A DNA stretch of 64,000 bases from Atriophallophorus winterbourni (lineage: Eukaryota > Platyhelminthes > Trematoda > Plagiorchiida > Microphallidae). Under the pieces are notes generated by a model that worked only from the letters and a program-made list of their open reading frames with translations, ran no database searches and was not told where the DNA came from. How positions within the stretch are numbered: position 1 is the stretch's first letter; the number at the start of each line of letters is the position of its first letter. Location: contig JACCGJ010000352.1 in the NCBI GenBank assembly GCA_013407085.1, positions 62,001-126,000 on the forward strand, in the 5' to 3' direction. Shown here one piece after another: positions 1 to 13,010 of this stretch. Made by a program: the position numbers and the translations under genes.

Positions 1-1892
1 CCGGAATAAATAATCTAGAACCTCGTTGTAGTTACGATATTTAACTATAAAACACGGACATTATTACTGCTTTTCGTTATCTGCTCGATAAAGACTTAAC
101 CAACTGGCGTATCCATAACCGTGGGATCATGGCCGATTGACAATGGTTAATAAGTATGCGTGATGCGAATTGTGGTTCAACAGACGGCAGAACAGTAGGC
201 GGAGAATAACTTACAAAACGTTGAATCGAATCTCCTTAATGGCGTAATATCATTACTAAGGAATTGGGACTTCACGGCTTGTTATTTGACGTAATTTTCA
301 CCCCCACATTATGTATGGGTGTGTGAAATATGCAAGATGATCAGAGCTTTGGTGGATTATGTAAACTCCAAAGTGGGCATTTACGGGTTTGGCGCCATGT
401 GGGTCAGCAAATGTTTGCCTAAAATTCGTTTCATTCCGTCAAAACACACTATCCTGTGACTGCCAGGAAGTTCGGCCAGATGACTTTTCTTTCACTAACT
501 CATAATGGAGCAAAAAATTCAAAGCGTAATTTTAAATAGTTTACACAAGGTGATGTAGGGAATACAATAGAAATAATATAGAACATCAACCAGTCGCCTC
601 GCTTCAGAACATTTTGTCCACAATGTCATCTAGTTTTGATGATAGAACGTTCCCAATTGAATGTACCGTGAACATCGGTAATCTACCAACGTTTCAAGAA
701 TTTGGTTACTGGTACTTTGCTATTCGTGCTTGAAAGGTAAATCATTCCGCAATTTGTGTGCGTTTCAAATAGATAATCTATTCCATGTTGTGCACAATAT
801 GCAAAAATGCGAATGGTCAGATTTGGGAATATATTTTTTCGTGTCTATGTTTAGATAGGCGTGACGCAATGTGTATTTCCGGAATAATATTCAGGTGCTT
901 GATTGAACGACTCGATACTAATTTCGCTAGTAGCACTAGGTTGCATTTTTGTAAACAATAATATGAAGAGAACTATCAAGATTTGATTCAAAATTTTCTT
1001 AGGCAATATGATTTGTAGGCGTAGGAAGAATGAATATTCAACTCACCAATTGCTTCGTATTTGTATGCGTCTTTTTAGGAAGGTGAAACGAAAAAATATA
1101 AAAACAACTTGCTGCATCAGCCTCTTGATCATTGTTTTGACAAATCAGTACATGAGTACATGAGCTGATTCGACATAATATTTTCAGTGAAAATTTACGA
1201 ATGATACCACTGTCTAGCGTTAGGGGTACGATAAGTTGCAAACGCAGACAGTCAACATTCTTCTTGCACCAGCCAAAAATTCTGTCAGTAAACATAGTAC
1301 CCTTGAAAACATTCATCAATATTTTGAGAATGTGTGCTTCAGGCCGAGCATCTAGGATGAATAACGATTTCTAAAATCTACTCTCATCCCAATAGATGTT
1401 ACGTGATTTATCATTATGAAGGAGTATTTTGCTTGAATTTTAGAAGTGTAAGTGGAGATTTACAGGGTTAAATCTTTAAAATCAAGCAAGTAAGCACAAA
1501 ATTGGTTTAAAAAAGTCATTCAATGATTGATAATTGAGATATTTTCCTCGATGAAAGAGGAAGGTTTTCTCATGTTCTATCGTGTGCGAGTTTTCATGCA
1601 TTTTAACAAGCCTGTCATTTAGTTATTATTATACATTGGTCGTGGTCATGCTACGTTATGCCATGCCTTCATCCTCATGATAGCGATTATTAGTATTTCG
1701 TTTTAAACATGTCAATAAGTTGACAAAATTGCTTAAGTGGAGTTTGCGGATACCATATGATTACCACAAGTGCCTGTTTCCTATAACAGGTTCTGATACC
1801 ACATTCGAGTTGATGCATAGCACGTGTTGCAGATTGAGACTAAATTCGAGATAGGGTTGTTTCGCTCTGGCTGAATAACTGCTCACCCATAG
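1..1892. other. AT-rich DNA without recognisable genes
   Basis: No reading frame here has a domain I recognise, and no splice-flanked exon stands out. The short open frames are AT-rich chance frames. It may be intergenic or intronic. Confidence 0.5.
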
Positions 1893-2240
1893 CGAACTGA
1901 CAAGGAGATCTGTTCGATTGGGCGACCACAACAGATGTTGCTGGCTCCTTCTGAACTGGTCGGGCAAACAAAGCGACAAAAATGCGCTAGTCTAGAAAAA
2001 AATTCATAAACGCTTAATTGTGATCATACAAACGGTTGACGGTAGCCGAGTTCGTGAGGCGTGGGACTACAATGGTGATGGTCGGTGGTTTGAATCCCAC
2101 CCGAAACGGAGAATATGCACTGCTGATGGGCTTAAATAAGAGCGAAACTTGAGTCCAGTGCTTCCATTATGGACCGTCGTGATCAACTTTGTGAATATTT
2201 CGATCAGCTTGTCAAGGATGGTTAGTCACAAACATAAACC
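1893..2240 (+). mobile_element. tRNA-like/hammerhead retroposon, degenerate copy
   Basis: This stretch aligns with the element at 14755-15094. Both share a block starting near 1893 (GAGATCTGTTCGATTGGGCG), a tRNA-like part with an A-box-like TAGCCGAG near 2043 and a B-box-like GGTTTGAATCCC near 2087, a hammerhead motif at 2117-2161, and the 3' block ending AAACATAAACC near 2240. Only one ribozyme motif is present, so this is a monomer or a truncated copy. The schistosome Sm-alpha family is known to combine a pol III tRNA-like promoter with a hammerhead; membership of a related family is inference. Confidence 0.7.
2117..2161 (+). ncRNA. Hammerhead ribozyme motif, probably inactive
   Basis: Stem I pairs GCACTG with CAGTGC. 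Stem II pairs GCTT with GAGC with one wobble. GAAA is present, then a minimal stem III (CTTGAG) and TC as U16-H17, with cleavage predicted after 2155. The CUGANGA core reads CTGATGG, so conserved A9 is G and self-cleavage is unlikely. Confidence 0.65.
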
Positions 2241-3730
2241 GTATCTTTGGTCGGTTGCTAATGGGCTTCTGGTAAAGTTACGCTTGTGAAATTTTCCCAG
2301 TTTGGCAGAGTCTTCTCTTTCTTCAACAAAATTTACGCTCGTTAACTAAATAGAATTTTATCAGACGAATATATTTGTGTGTTTCATATAACAGATTGCA
2401 GCTCATGCAGTAAGTGAATTTTGCTTGATTAAACGTGTGTATGTGCGTTTTAGTAGAAATCAGTAAACAAGGAATTCAATGCATACACACATACAAACAT
2501 AAATTATACACCGCAAGCTTTATCACCATGTACAAACAAGGGAATCACTTTTATGGAGAACAATAATTCTTAAGCAAGCAAATTAATCCGAGAGTTTTAT
2601 AATTATTTTCAACAACGGTTTTATACATTCATTTTGAACAGTTTTGAGCGTAGGTGCATGCGTTGTTCCCTAATTTTATCCTGTAGAAAACTGTATATGG
2701 CGTTACATCGATTTAACCCTTTCACTTTGACTCTAAGATTAGCCTGTAAGCCTGTTGAACAACGTGTTTTAAGCTGGATACCTCCTGTTATAGAGAAAGC
2801 ACAAGGTGAAAGGTTGTACTTTACTCCATTATAGGTGAGTTCTACAAGATTCTGACATGGAAACAGTTAGCCTTAATTGGCACGCATCACTTGGAACCGA
2901 AAATGTTATCCATGTGGTACAATTCGCATTCAAAGTGTCAAACACCGATTTAAGTTTGTTTCCAATCTCCTGACACTTATACATAATCTTACCCTTTATC
3001 TATCACACTTTAGCATGAATTGTAGCTGAAGCCTGTATTTGTTATATTGAGCGTGGAAGATGTGATCAACATTATGCATTGTAATTTGTTAGTTTCGATG
3101 TTTCCGGAACTCTCTGTCATTTTCGATATTGCTATTACCGATTCAACCGAATTTGAAACAAGTTGGATGATTTCCTATCAGATAGCTCTGTTAAACACAT
3201 TGATTTACAGGTTACACATTATCTCTTCAGAAATAATGTGCAAGTAAATGTTTCAACGCTTTTCAAAACCATGAAATGAACTGAATCATATTTTTCTGCT
3301 AACCGAACTCACCGGTTCGAAATATGATATTCCAAACGACCAGAATTTTAAAAGTTTACCTTATTCTTATGTAGAGGACTTTTACCATAAACTTTACACC
3401 TTGTAATTCTTTCACAAATTCTGATAATTCATAAGTGTTTTGCAGATTAATTAGTTATAAATAGTAATGTCCGCTTTGAAAATACACGGAAACATTTAGG
3501 CTGAATAATAATCAGAAGAGAGAACAGTCAATATCACTGAAAGATGTCATATTTCAATCTAAGTGAAGTATATTGACATCATGTATTTCCAATAGAAATT
3601 AACACAAGGAATATAACATTATCGATTTCATTAGATCATAGCTATATGTAGAATTCATCCACTTTAATAACATTATCATGCGTATCTGAGTTTGCAAAGT
3701 TTAAAACATATGAAATATCCATTTGCATGC
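2241..3730. other. No gene seen
   Basis: AT-rich DNA with short frames around 2634-2834 and 3047-3247. They show no domain, no convincing splice context and no similarity to anything I recognise. Confidence 0.45.
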
Positions 3731-3790
3731 TTTTCCGTCACAACACACCCCACGACCGGTTTCGTGCTGTTTGCGCTCCTTGTTTAAAAC
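3731..3790 (-). repeat. Hammerhead family 2 remnant
   Basis: On the minus strand this carries the 3' half of the motif seen at 58909: GCAAACAGCAC, then GAAACCGGTC, then GTGGGGTGTG. The CUGAUGA half is degenerate (reads near ACAAGGA). It is a relic of the same dispersed element found at 5402 and 58740-59110. Confidence 0.6.
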
Positions 3791-5401
3791 ATAGTTAAAT
3801 ATATTATGTGTTCGAACGTGCTGTCGGTATTTATTTCAATTATTTGAGTTTTAGATATGTATGTCGGGCGTGACCAACACAGCTTAATATAAAATATCTA
3901 ATCATGTTTGGCAAAAATTAAAGGAGCTCTTCTGGTATAATTTCGATTCGGTGGACCCATTTAACGCGTACCCCTTCGTGCTAATTGCATCAAAATAACC
4001 ACTGGCCGTACATTTACGTCTAATCATGAAAAATAAAAATTAATTTTATAGAGCAGAATGAATATTAGTTTACACACTCAAATAGAATAAAAAATTTCGA
4101 ATAATATTAATGCCTATTTGTTTCATAAATTACTTACTTGTATAAACTAATTGAAAAATTGGTAACAAAATGTGAAGTGAAAAATCGGATAGGTGCATTG
4201 CGAGCGCTACTGAAGGGTTGTAATCATGTTTGTTTGTTGAATCACTTTTATTGTGCCAATGCATGTTGTGTTTCTTATGAGCCAACCAAAACGAGTGGGA
4301 ATGACGGTTGTCGGTGATTGGTCGGTGATCTATTTTCTCACAGTAGTTTGCATCAGTAGTCAGTATGTATAAATTTCAATGGCATTGAATTCGACTGATT
4401 ATCCATTTACATGAATATAAGAAAATAATTTATAATGCATGAGATGTAATCATTTTAAGATAGGCTGCACGAATTATTGTTACATTTTGAATGATGCAAG
4501 TGCAATTTTATTGGATAGAGTGGACTAAGATCATTGATATTTGGTTTTACAATATGCTGAATTTTCTTCTTGTTTTTGACTGAGTCCATGTACGCATGTT
4601 TGGACAGCGATGCATACCTCGTAATTTCATATGAACTTTAAATTCTTTATTTAAATCCTCCGGTAAATTGATTCCTATTACATGGAAGCAAATTTAAAAA
4701 AACAGGCATTCAAAAGGCTTTTGCAATGCAAAGATTATGCCTTCATATACAACAGTGAAATTCTGAAATTATGATCTGCTTTGCTTGCAGGACTTTATCT
4801 TGAGAAATCCAACCATTATTGTCATGCAATGATGCAATGTCATGCAATGATCTTAGTTAGACGGCTTTCTTAATTGCTTTATTTCACCCCCTGTTAAATT
4901 GAACGATGTTACTTTAAGTTGATACGATTCCCTTTCATTCCTACTTACCAATTGTTAAGCCTTCCCTTATTACGTAGCATTATTATGAAGCCTGTCATGT
5001 TGAGCCTGAAGGATTAATATTCCAAAAAAACACAACGATAATCCTATCGAATGTTTGTGGCGATGGAATTTTACACTTTCTTGAAATTCATATGGCAAAA
5101 TTTTCAACTTCCGAGAAGAAAAATCTGTCCCATACATTTCATATTACTAAGTATCTAAGTTTCAATAATACCGGTAGTAATTTGTGGTCAGCTGTCCAAT
5201 AAATAATGAACTTGATTAACAAATGTGATTTTCTTTCTCATGAAAGTTGTCTTCTCTGAAAATGTCAGATAGAAAAATGACTCTCCTGATATTCGTGGCG
5301 AGAGATAGAGGTGTACTAAATAAATGGTCATATGAATAGTATATATTTAATGGAAAATGTTCGTGACCGATCGGGAAATCATAATAATGAATTGTATATA
5401 T
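3791..5401. other. No gene seen
   Basis: AT-rich sequence with no long frame, no recognised repeat and no RNA gene. Confidence 0.45.
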
Positions 5402-5500
5402 TATTCAAGCGCATGCGGATCCTGATCCTAATGGCCCTACCTGTTGAGTGCAAACAGCACGAAGCCGGTCTTGTGATGTGTGATGGAGATGCAAATAAGC
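5402..5500 (+). repeat. Hammerhead family 2 copy
   Basis: Shares TCAAGCGCATGCGGATCCTG and the following ribozyme-like block with 58891-58970. At 5435-5476 the motif has stem I CCCTAC, a core changed to CTGTTGA (A6 to T), a perfect stem II GTGC/GCAC with loop AAACA, GAAG in place of GAAA, stem III CCGG, then TC. Two core changes make activity unlikely. Confidence 0.65.
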
Positions 5501-7689
5501 TTTTAGTATATATTATTATTTTTTAAATAATCCATCTACTTATTAATATTAAGTAAGTATTATTAAGTAATCGTTAATGAAACGGATTAGATAATCATGT
5601 AACGGCACGTATAATCATGTTGAATACTCACCAGCAGTTAACGCAGAAGTTCAGTCAAATCGTTTTGCAACAAATGTGTCAAAATGGGGGGAAAATGCCT
5701 CAAAATTTGGGAGAGTGACGTTAATGTAGTCGTCAGTCTACTACTAATTTGTTAGCCTTACGTGAAACTAGTATTCTTTGTGTACTACAAATTGGTGAGG
5801 CCTATATCCAGGCATTTCCCTGTATATTTTTTCCAGTATATCAATTCTTCCCGTTTCCAATCTGCGTTATTTTTACAGGTAACGTTTTACCTCGAAATAT
5901 CGTACATTTTGTATCAGAAATCATATTCATCACATTGCTACAGTTTTCGATCGTTTATCCATCTTGTGTTTAAACACTTCTGACACATTCTGGTGGGCAG
6001 GCAGTTTACCGAATTTACTCATCATAAGTCCCTCATTCAATCAATGAAAAGATATGCGGATTGATACTCTCCTAAAGAGAAGACACACCTGGGTTTAGTC
6101 AGTCAATTCACGGCTGACATACGACCTATCTCAGGTGCCCAAAATCCTATAGCTGATGCTCTTACATCTGCTCCTACTGGGTTCGTACTAAGAACATGCA
6201 AGACAGACGATTGCTGCAAGCAACGCTGTAACCCCGTGTGAGACGTGACGCTGCTCAGTCCTGATCGGTTCATCGTGTACCCATGCAGATCAAGTGCCTT
6301 GTCTGACTTTGGAGTGACTCGTTTCTGAGATACTATGTAGCAGCCTGTAATGACCTTGCACTGTTTGGCCGCTTTGACAGTCAATTCCCAATCAAAAGTC
6401 TTTTGTGACCAAACTTCTTACAGGCGAGCTGTGCAACAACTGTTTTACTGGAATAAAAACCTATTGACCTCGACATATTTTACGTTCACGCGTTCAACTT
6501 GACTGTTCTTCTGTACTGCTGTATATGTTTTGGCTACCGCATTATAATCATCATTATCCTTAGCGTTTTCACTGACAATCGTTGACATTGTAGTAGTCAG
6601 TTAACTACGGTTCTGCTATAATCTGTAAAAATATTAAATTAGCATGACACCATTTTCATAGTTCGTTAATGTGAAGTATAAAGCTTTACTGACCCAATCT
6701 CCGAATCTCGCAGTACCTCATTACTACCATCGATAACTTGAAAATATATTTCCTTTTTTCTTACAAACACTTTGCTTTGGCACATTCAACTTTGAAGCCG
6801 AAAGGGAATCTTTCGTTAATCGCCATCCGTTACGTTTTTAAATAGTTTATCACAAGTGTTCTGCATACACAGATATTATGTGTGAATTCTAGATCCTTCA
6901 TCAACGGTTGAGTTCTGCCAGAAGGCACCGTCAATAAGTTAAGCAAGCATAAGCAAGAACTACAAAACCATGCTTATTTCAAATGACAAATTGATGGTTT
7001 CGAAACGAACCGCTAGAAGATTCCAGATTCATCCGGTCTATATCACGCGCATTGAAGTCGCCAAGTATTAAACAATCATTTGACGCGCCGTATTTTGTAA
7101 TTTGTACGAGCAACTTTGGCAGATGTACATTCGGTGCGCGATAGATTTTCCCAATCGTGGAAAACCGGCTAGTTATTTTTCAATTCCCATCACAAGCACT
7201 CTGAAATCTTTCCATAATTTCCACAACATAAAGTTCTTTGAAATTTGAAGCCACGCCACCGTCTGAATGAGAGGATATTCTTTTAGTTGTGGCAAGCGGT
7301 ATTGTGATGTTGCAAATTTGGAATCCGAATCACTGAATCACTGCTTTCATCAAACTTGTTTCTCAAGATCCTCGGAATAAATAACAGCATTTTCATTAAC
7401 TGGAAATAGGCAATAGTTTGGGTTTTATTGTCAGAGCTTTTAATCGAATGCTAGATATCTTCTAGACTACATTAAAATCCACCATTAGTGGATCCTTTTT
7501 TCTCGCCACTTTTCGATGCTTCAATTCTAATGATAATCAATTGTACTGTTATTTATATTCTCACTGTTAAACTTATATACATCAATATATAATAAGTGTG
7601 GTTTATTCACACTTCTTCTCTTGGGTTGGTAGTTTTATTCAATTAAATACAATACAATTCATCACAATTTGCGTCGCGATCAGCTATGT
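5501..7689. other. No gene seen
   Basis: Mostly AT-rich. A 93-codon minus frame at 6103-6384 lacks a recognisable domain or splice context and I do not call it a gene. Confidence 0.4.
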
Positions 7690-9140
7690 CATTTCCTCAA
7701 TATTTCGGATCTCTCAATATTCTTTGAACCCCTAGAAAAATCAAGAATATCTAGAACGGTTTGAACTTTAGTGCCTTACCAAGTTTGAAAAGCATGATTC
7801 AATTATTAGTGCGCATTTTCTTGCATCGGCAAAAGAAGATGATTATGCTCTGTTGAAAAAATTATCATTTCCTATTCTAAATGTGAAGAAGACTTTTAAT
7901 GAATTGAAATAAATTTTACTAGCTCATGTCAAACCAAAAATTGGTCGCTTCAATACAATGCAACGACAGGAAAACCAATCTATTAGTCAATTTATTCTGG
8001 AATTGCAAACACAAGCTCAAAGTTGTGCTTTTGACGATAAACTAAATGATCATTTAAGAGATTGTTTAATCGCTTGTGTCATTGTACCCGATTTATGTCT
8101 TCAGTTATTTATGGTGAATAATCCAACTTTTGAAAATGTTAAAAGAATATGTGAACATTATGAAGATGTTGGAAAACAAACTAATCGTCAAAGTAATACT
8201 GACACTCAATCTGTTTAGTTAGGAACCTCCAAACCTAAAAGTCAGTCACGCCACCGATCACAGCGGTAAAGTGATTCTAAGGTCATACTAGACAGAATAC
8301 GCAAATTCAGCAAAAGTACATCCAATTTTGTCGATCAGAAATATGGGAATATGCATCTCGTAGCAAGCAACATTCTTGTTTTACTTATCAATTTCCTATT
8401 GCTCAGTGTAACAAACGTGGCAACCTCGGACATAATCAGTTAGTTTGTCGAAATTCCAAGACGTTATTGGCATAATAATGATACAGAAGTCGTCAATGTA
8501 TAAAATCAAATCACCGCACTATCTTTATCAGTCTTACCATCCACGGTTTCTCATATACGCAAGCGTATATTCAGTCGTTATAGTTATAAAGAATTTATTC
8601 TCGACACTGGAAGTATGGAATCATTAATTTCAATTAACGACTTAAAAAGGTTTACCGCTGATACTCGAATTCATCAATCTCACATTCCGATTCACGGAGT
8701 TATCGGACATTCTGTACCTATCTTCGAAGTTTGTTCTATTGCAGCTAGATATGGCACTGCAAAAGAAGTTGAGTGTTCAATCATTGTCACGAGATGTGCT
8801 TGGTTGAAATCGCTGAAAATACTCAATATTGATTTTCCACTTTTGATTACAAGTTTATCTTTAAAATATGATTTCCATGCAATAAAAGATTTAATTATTC
8901 AGTGTGCATCGTTTTCCAGTGATACAAAAAACCTATTCATTTAGAAATAACTGGTGATCCTACTCTTTTTTTTGAAACGTCGCCTGATTACATATGGTTT
9001 AAGGAAACCTGTATGAACGTGGTAGTCTTGTTTCAGTGGAAGCCTCCAAATAAGCAACGCCAATACACCTATAAAGCCTGCCCTTGAGGTAAACCTGGAA
9101 TCTCGAATAGGGATTTTGGAAAATTGTTAAAGAAAACTTG
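7690..9140 (+). pseudogene. Ty3/gypsy-type gag-protease relic
   Basis: Three blocks in retroelement order, in different frames and broken by stops. The gag block (about 7700-8218) has the helical Ty3-type pattern, including QSISQFILELQTQAQSCAF and DHLRDCLIACV. The degenerate zinc knuckle (8407-8448) reads CNKRGNLGHNQLVC, so the second cysteine is arginine. The aspartic protease block (8595-8944) opens with the active-site motif ILDTGS at 8597-8614. No reverse transcriptase, integrase or flanking LTR follows. The lineage differs from the CsRn1-like element at 23849-30343. An old truncated copy; the family-level call is by motif only. Confidence 0.75.
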
Positions 9141-9844
9141 AGGAAACAATTAAACCAATTTTACTAGACACAATTGCTCACTCAATTCAATTCAATAAAA
9201 ATCATTACACACATCGATAGGCGCGTTCAAATTTTGTTTATATGCCTTGTGGCCTGAGATTTTTCCATATTTCTTTCCCTGAATTAGCAGGTCTCCTGGC
9301 GATCTAATCAACATGGAAATATTTTTCGTGTTCCAGTTAATGCCCTTTATACTACTATTTAAAAAAAACAAAACGCATAAGAATCTGCACAAAAAAACCA
9401 AAAGATGCTAAGCACGAATTTTTCCTCAGCTAACTTTACACATGCTTTATGAAGAGAAACCCTCTCAGTCGTTTCACACCAGCAGCTACAAAAATGTGTC
9501 TACCGAAGGACTGTCTGAAGAACACCTGACTTCCCGTCGCCAGTGGCAAACGACAGAGAAACCAAAGAACAGGGAACTAACTTTGAAATGTTATGCGCCC
9601 TTCAGAAGCATTCACCCGACCGAAATTCTGAATGCTCGATTGGCTTATCAGTCATTTGCATTCCTGTGCAAAATTAACTATAAAAGCTTAATGCTCACCA
9701 GTATGCAATCAAATCAACGTGCTGGTAAAAAGAAACTCTACCTTCATATTTTGTATGCTATCAACGGCAGATGAAACACAAAAACTAGTTATTTAATACC
9801 TCGTCTAACGAAATCAGGGCGCGCGATTAGCTTATAGTCACCTT
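9141..9844. other. Unassigned sequence
   Basis: Contains a 110-codon plus frame at 9442-9774 with mixed composition and no domain I recognise. It lies between two dead retroelements, so a repeat origin is likely. I see no promoter or splice evidence for a gene. Confidence 0.35.
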
Positions 9845-10130
9845 AGTAGCACGCCAAGGTGCTTTGATCGAGGGCCAACCAGGATTATTTTCAGAAGCAC
9901 GCAAAACCATCGCCCCAGTGTTTACGCTAATGTGTGCAGCATAAGGAATAAGTGTGCTTAACTCACTCTTCGTGTGGCTGAGTTGCGTCCAGGGTTATAG
10001 CGCTTTCTAAGACCTGGCTGTCAGCGCTTGATGATGACCAATAAACATCAACGAGCAGTATCTCCTCATTAGATGCGATAGACCTGGCAATAAGAGAGGT
10101 GGTGACGTTGCACTCCTCCTAGAGTATGTC

Positions 10131-10715
10131 TTGCACAATACGGGAAGAGGTATATCCCTAACCAGTGAAAACGTCCAAGATGTAACGAGTATCCTGACTT
10201 TCTACAAATCAGCCCTCGCAATTGCTCGCGTTTACGTCACACCCAGTGCAGCCCAGCATGAGATTACACAGCTGATTGAGACGGTCCAAAGGATGATTCA
10301 ATCAGCTCCCAGCGTAATTATCTTAGGTGATTTCAATCTTTCAGACATAAATGGGACCGTTCCTGTAGGTTTACTCACCAAGCAATCCAAAATGTTTCTT
10401 GAATGGCTCCATGATCATACGTGCTATCAGCATGTGAGTGATCCTACGAGGTTTCGTAATGGATGTACTCCGTCCACTCTCGATATGGTATCGTGGTCCC
10501 AGCCCGAAGCCATTAGACTTTTAAAATACCTACCACCGCTCGGCAAAAGCGATCACGTGATGATAAGCTTTGAAGCAATACCGCGTTTTCACAAACCTTT
10601 CAGGATTGTAGACTGGGTTTTACTCCGACAGACTTCAAAATCTGCCCTTCAGTTATCTAGCGATTCCAATGTAAGTGAAAACTGGGATAGAATTTGTAAA
10701 TATTTAAATGAGTAA
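10131..10715 (+). pseudogene. LINE A apurinic-type endonuclease remnant
   Basis: Residues match the exonuclease-endonuclease-phosphatase domain of the sister copies: an ENVQDVTSILTFYKSALAIA-like block, then the conserved GDFNLSDI (normally GDFNLPDIDW), then GKSDHVMISF containing the catalytic SDH. In active LINEs this domain nicks target DNA to prime reverse transcription. The N-terminal part before 10131 is in other frames with stops. Not functional. Confidence 0.85.
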
Positions 10716-10999
10716 CGAGACATGCACGCTCTGCTGCAGTGTGTGAGAAGCCATCAAATGTTACCCTGGTGGTCTCCACGAGTCCGTAGGTATACCCGTA
10801 AACGGGATCGTCTATGACGGCAATATAAGCTAGTCCTTACTTTTGGTTCTTGGGCCCGCTACAAAACCTTTCGGAATGCCTGTGTTAAATTACAGCGTGT
10901 TCTCAAACAGGATGTTATTTATCGTTAGCTAGGGAGGCTAAATCCAAACTGAAGAGGTTTCATAGCTACGCACAGTCAGAAAGAAAAACTAGAGAAAGC

Positions 11000-12627
11000 A
11001 TAGGAGATTTGAAACTGGAGGATGGAAAAGTAGCTAATACCGACCTGTCTAAGGCGACTGCCTTCTCATGATTTTTCAGTAGCGTTCAACAACGGAATAA
11101 TTTTTCAAACCCACCGTCAGATCTGCTTGACCTGACAGCAGGTGTCCATGTATTAGATGAGTTCTCCTTTGATGAGGATGAGATGTATTACGCACTTATT
11201 CATGTTAGGGTCAACAAATCTGAGGAACCGGATGGCATCTACTCAATTATTCTTACAAATCTCGCCTGAGTGCTTACCGAACCGTTGTGCCAGCTCTTCA
11301 ATTCATGCCTGCAACTAGGAGTGGTTTCCAGTAAGTGGAGGGAAGCCATAGTCGTGCCAATACACAAGGGTGGTTGCAGGTCAACTGTTGGAAACTATAG
11401 ACCTGTCAGCATGACTAGCATCGTGTTAAAAGTACTAGAAAAACTATTGCGTGATAAAATCTGTCAGCTTCCTAGACGGCATTCTGTGTTGAGTGTAACT
11501 CAACATGGATTTCCTAAAGGCGGATCCTGCCTGACTAACCTTTTCAGTTTTCTAGATACTGCAACTAAAATTATGGACGAAGGAAAGCCAGTCGAAGCTC
11601 TCTACTTAGATTTTAGCAAGGCTCTTGATTCCGTGAGTCATCGCTTTCTAGAGATCAAGATAGCAGAAATGGGCATACAGGCTAGTCTACTTGCTTGGAT
11701 AAAAGCATTTCTTACATGTAGGACATTTAGCGTTCTGGTTGAATCCACGTTGTCTAGCCAAACCGATGTGATCAGTGGGGTCCCTCATGGTTCGCTACTC
11801 CGTCCTCTTCTATTCCTCATTTTCATTGATGACTTGTCTTATGCCTTAAAGTGTCCATGCTTCATTTTTGCAAATTATGTGAAGTTTATCGGATCAACGG
11901 ATGAGATACCTTGATACACGACCTTGAGCGGGTCATAAACTGGTCATAGCAGTGGGATCTTCCACGGAACCTTAATAAGAGCAAAATCTCAACTGCACTG
12001 GGCGATAAGACTTCGGTCCAGGTGACTGGGAATCCCCTCAGGATTAACGCCGCACAGTGTGTTAAGGATTTGGGAGTACTGGTCAGGGGTGACTCCAAAC
12101 AAAAGGACAAATGTGCCGCTGCGGATCAGCGTGCACTCAAGGTACTTTTTCTGCTGAAATGAGTGCTATCGAGCAGAGAACCCGATGTATTTCTGCCACT
12201 GTACAGGGTATTAGTTCGGCCACATCTCGAATATTGTGTTCAGGCGTGATGTCCTCACTACAAAAAGGACATTCTTCGACTTGAAAGCGTACAGCGTCTC
12301 GCAACTCGCATGATTGAGTGTCAGCGAGTACAACCGTACGCTGCGCGCCTAATGTCTCTCGATCATTTCTCCCTTAAGTGCCGCCGTATAATAGGTGAAA
12401 TAATAGAAACCTTTAAGGTCTTCAATGTTTTGAGTGGCTTGCCTTTACCTTAAGCCCCGAGCTGGGCACCCGGGGCCATTCACTAAAAATTGCTAAGAAA
12501 CGATGTTGGTTAGACTCTAGGAAACACTTTATCAGCCTTAGGGTTGTAAGCTTCTGGAACATTCTTTCAGGAGAACTTATATCCTGCAGTACCGTCTCAA
12601 GTTTCAAGCAGGGTTTGGACCGCAAAT
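11000..12627 (+). pseudogene. LINE A reverse transcriptase remnant
   Basis: The frame at 11270-11914 contains fingers and palm motifs: PIHKGGCRSTVGNYRPVSMT, then YLDFSKALDSVSHRF, then SGVPHGS (normally SGVPQGS), then FIFANYVKF where FADD is expected. The catalytic second and third aspartates of the YADD/FADD box are therefore lost. The C-terminal part (11930-12627) is out of frame and interrupted by stops. Confidence 0.85.
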
Positions 12628-13010
12628 AAGGTAAGTTTTTCCCGGAATACTCTCCTTAATTGCTATACAAGCTTAGGTAGTTTCACTTTTAGCGTTATCC
12701 TGTAAATCAAGTAAGGTCTGGAGTTCTCTGTGTTTTATTTATTTTTTACACATTATGCTACTTTAGCTTACCTCTCACCATTCTGGTGAATAGAAACTGT
12801 TTTTTTCAGCATCGGTTATAACGCGGTCCTTCCTAAATACAATCCGGATTATCTCTTGGCATCGTGATAGTAGAAAATTTCAAATAAACAAATAGCAAAA
12901 ACCTTTTGGCAGTGGTGGGTGCTTCTCTGCAGCTGTCCACCGAAAGAAATTCTGGACGTTCGACTGGCTCGTTAGCCACATACTGTCCTGTGCAAACAGA
13001 ACTGATCTGC
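12628..13010 (+). repeat. LINE A 3' UTR and tail
   Basis: Homologous to the 3' UTRs of copies C, F and G. It has a hairpin TCACC-ATTCT-GGTGA at 12775-12789, a second hairpin at 12914-12941 (GGTGG paired with CCACC), then the terminal block ending in a degenerate TGAAC-type repeat. Confidence 0.75.

Larger units (their letters stand above)
9845..13010 (+). mobile_element. CR1-like LINE copy A, heavily decayed
   Basis: Oldest-looking member of the array. It starts at the ORF1 3' end (AGCACGCC..., like copy F near 21719), then runs through endonuclease, reverse transcriptase, C-terminal domain and 3' UTR. The end is GTCCTGTGCAAACAGAACTG near 12990-13010, a mutated form of the (TGAAC)n tail. The coding parts switch frame repeatedly and contain many stops. 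The 3' UTR hairpin is at 12775-12789. Copy B starts about 10 nt downstream. Confidence 0.85.

Noticed and set aside
6103..6384. 93-codon minus frame
   Set aside because: No recognisable features; length is within chance for this composition.
9442..9774. 110-codon plus frame
   Set aside because: No domain, no splice or promoter context, and neighbours are dead retroelements.
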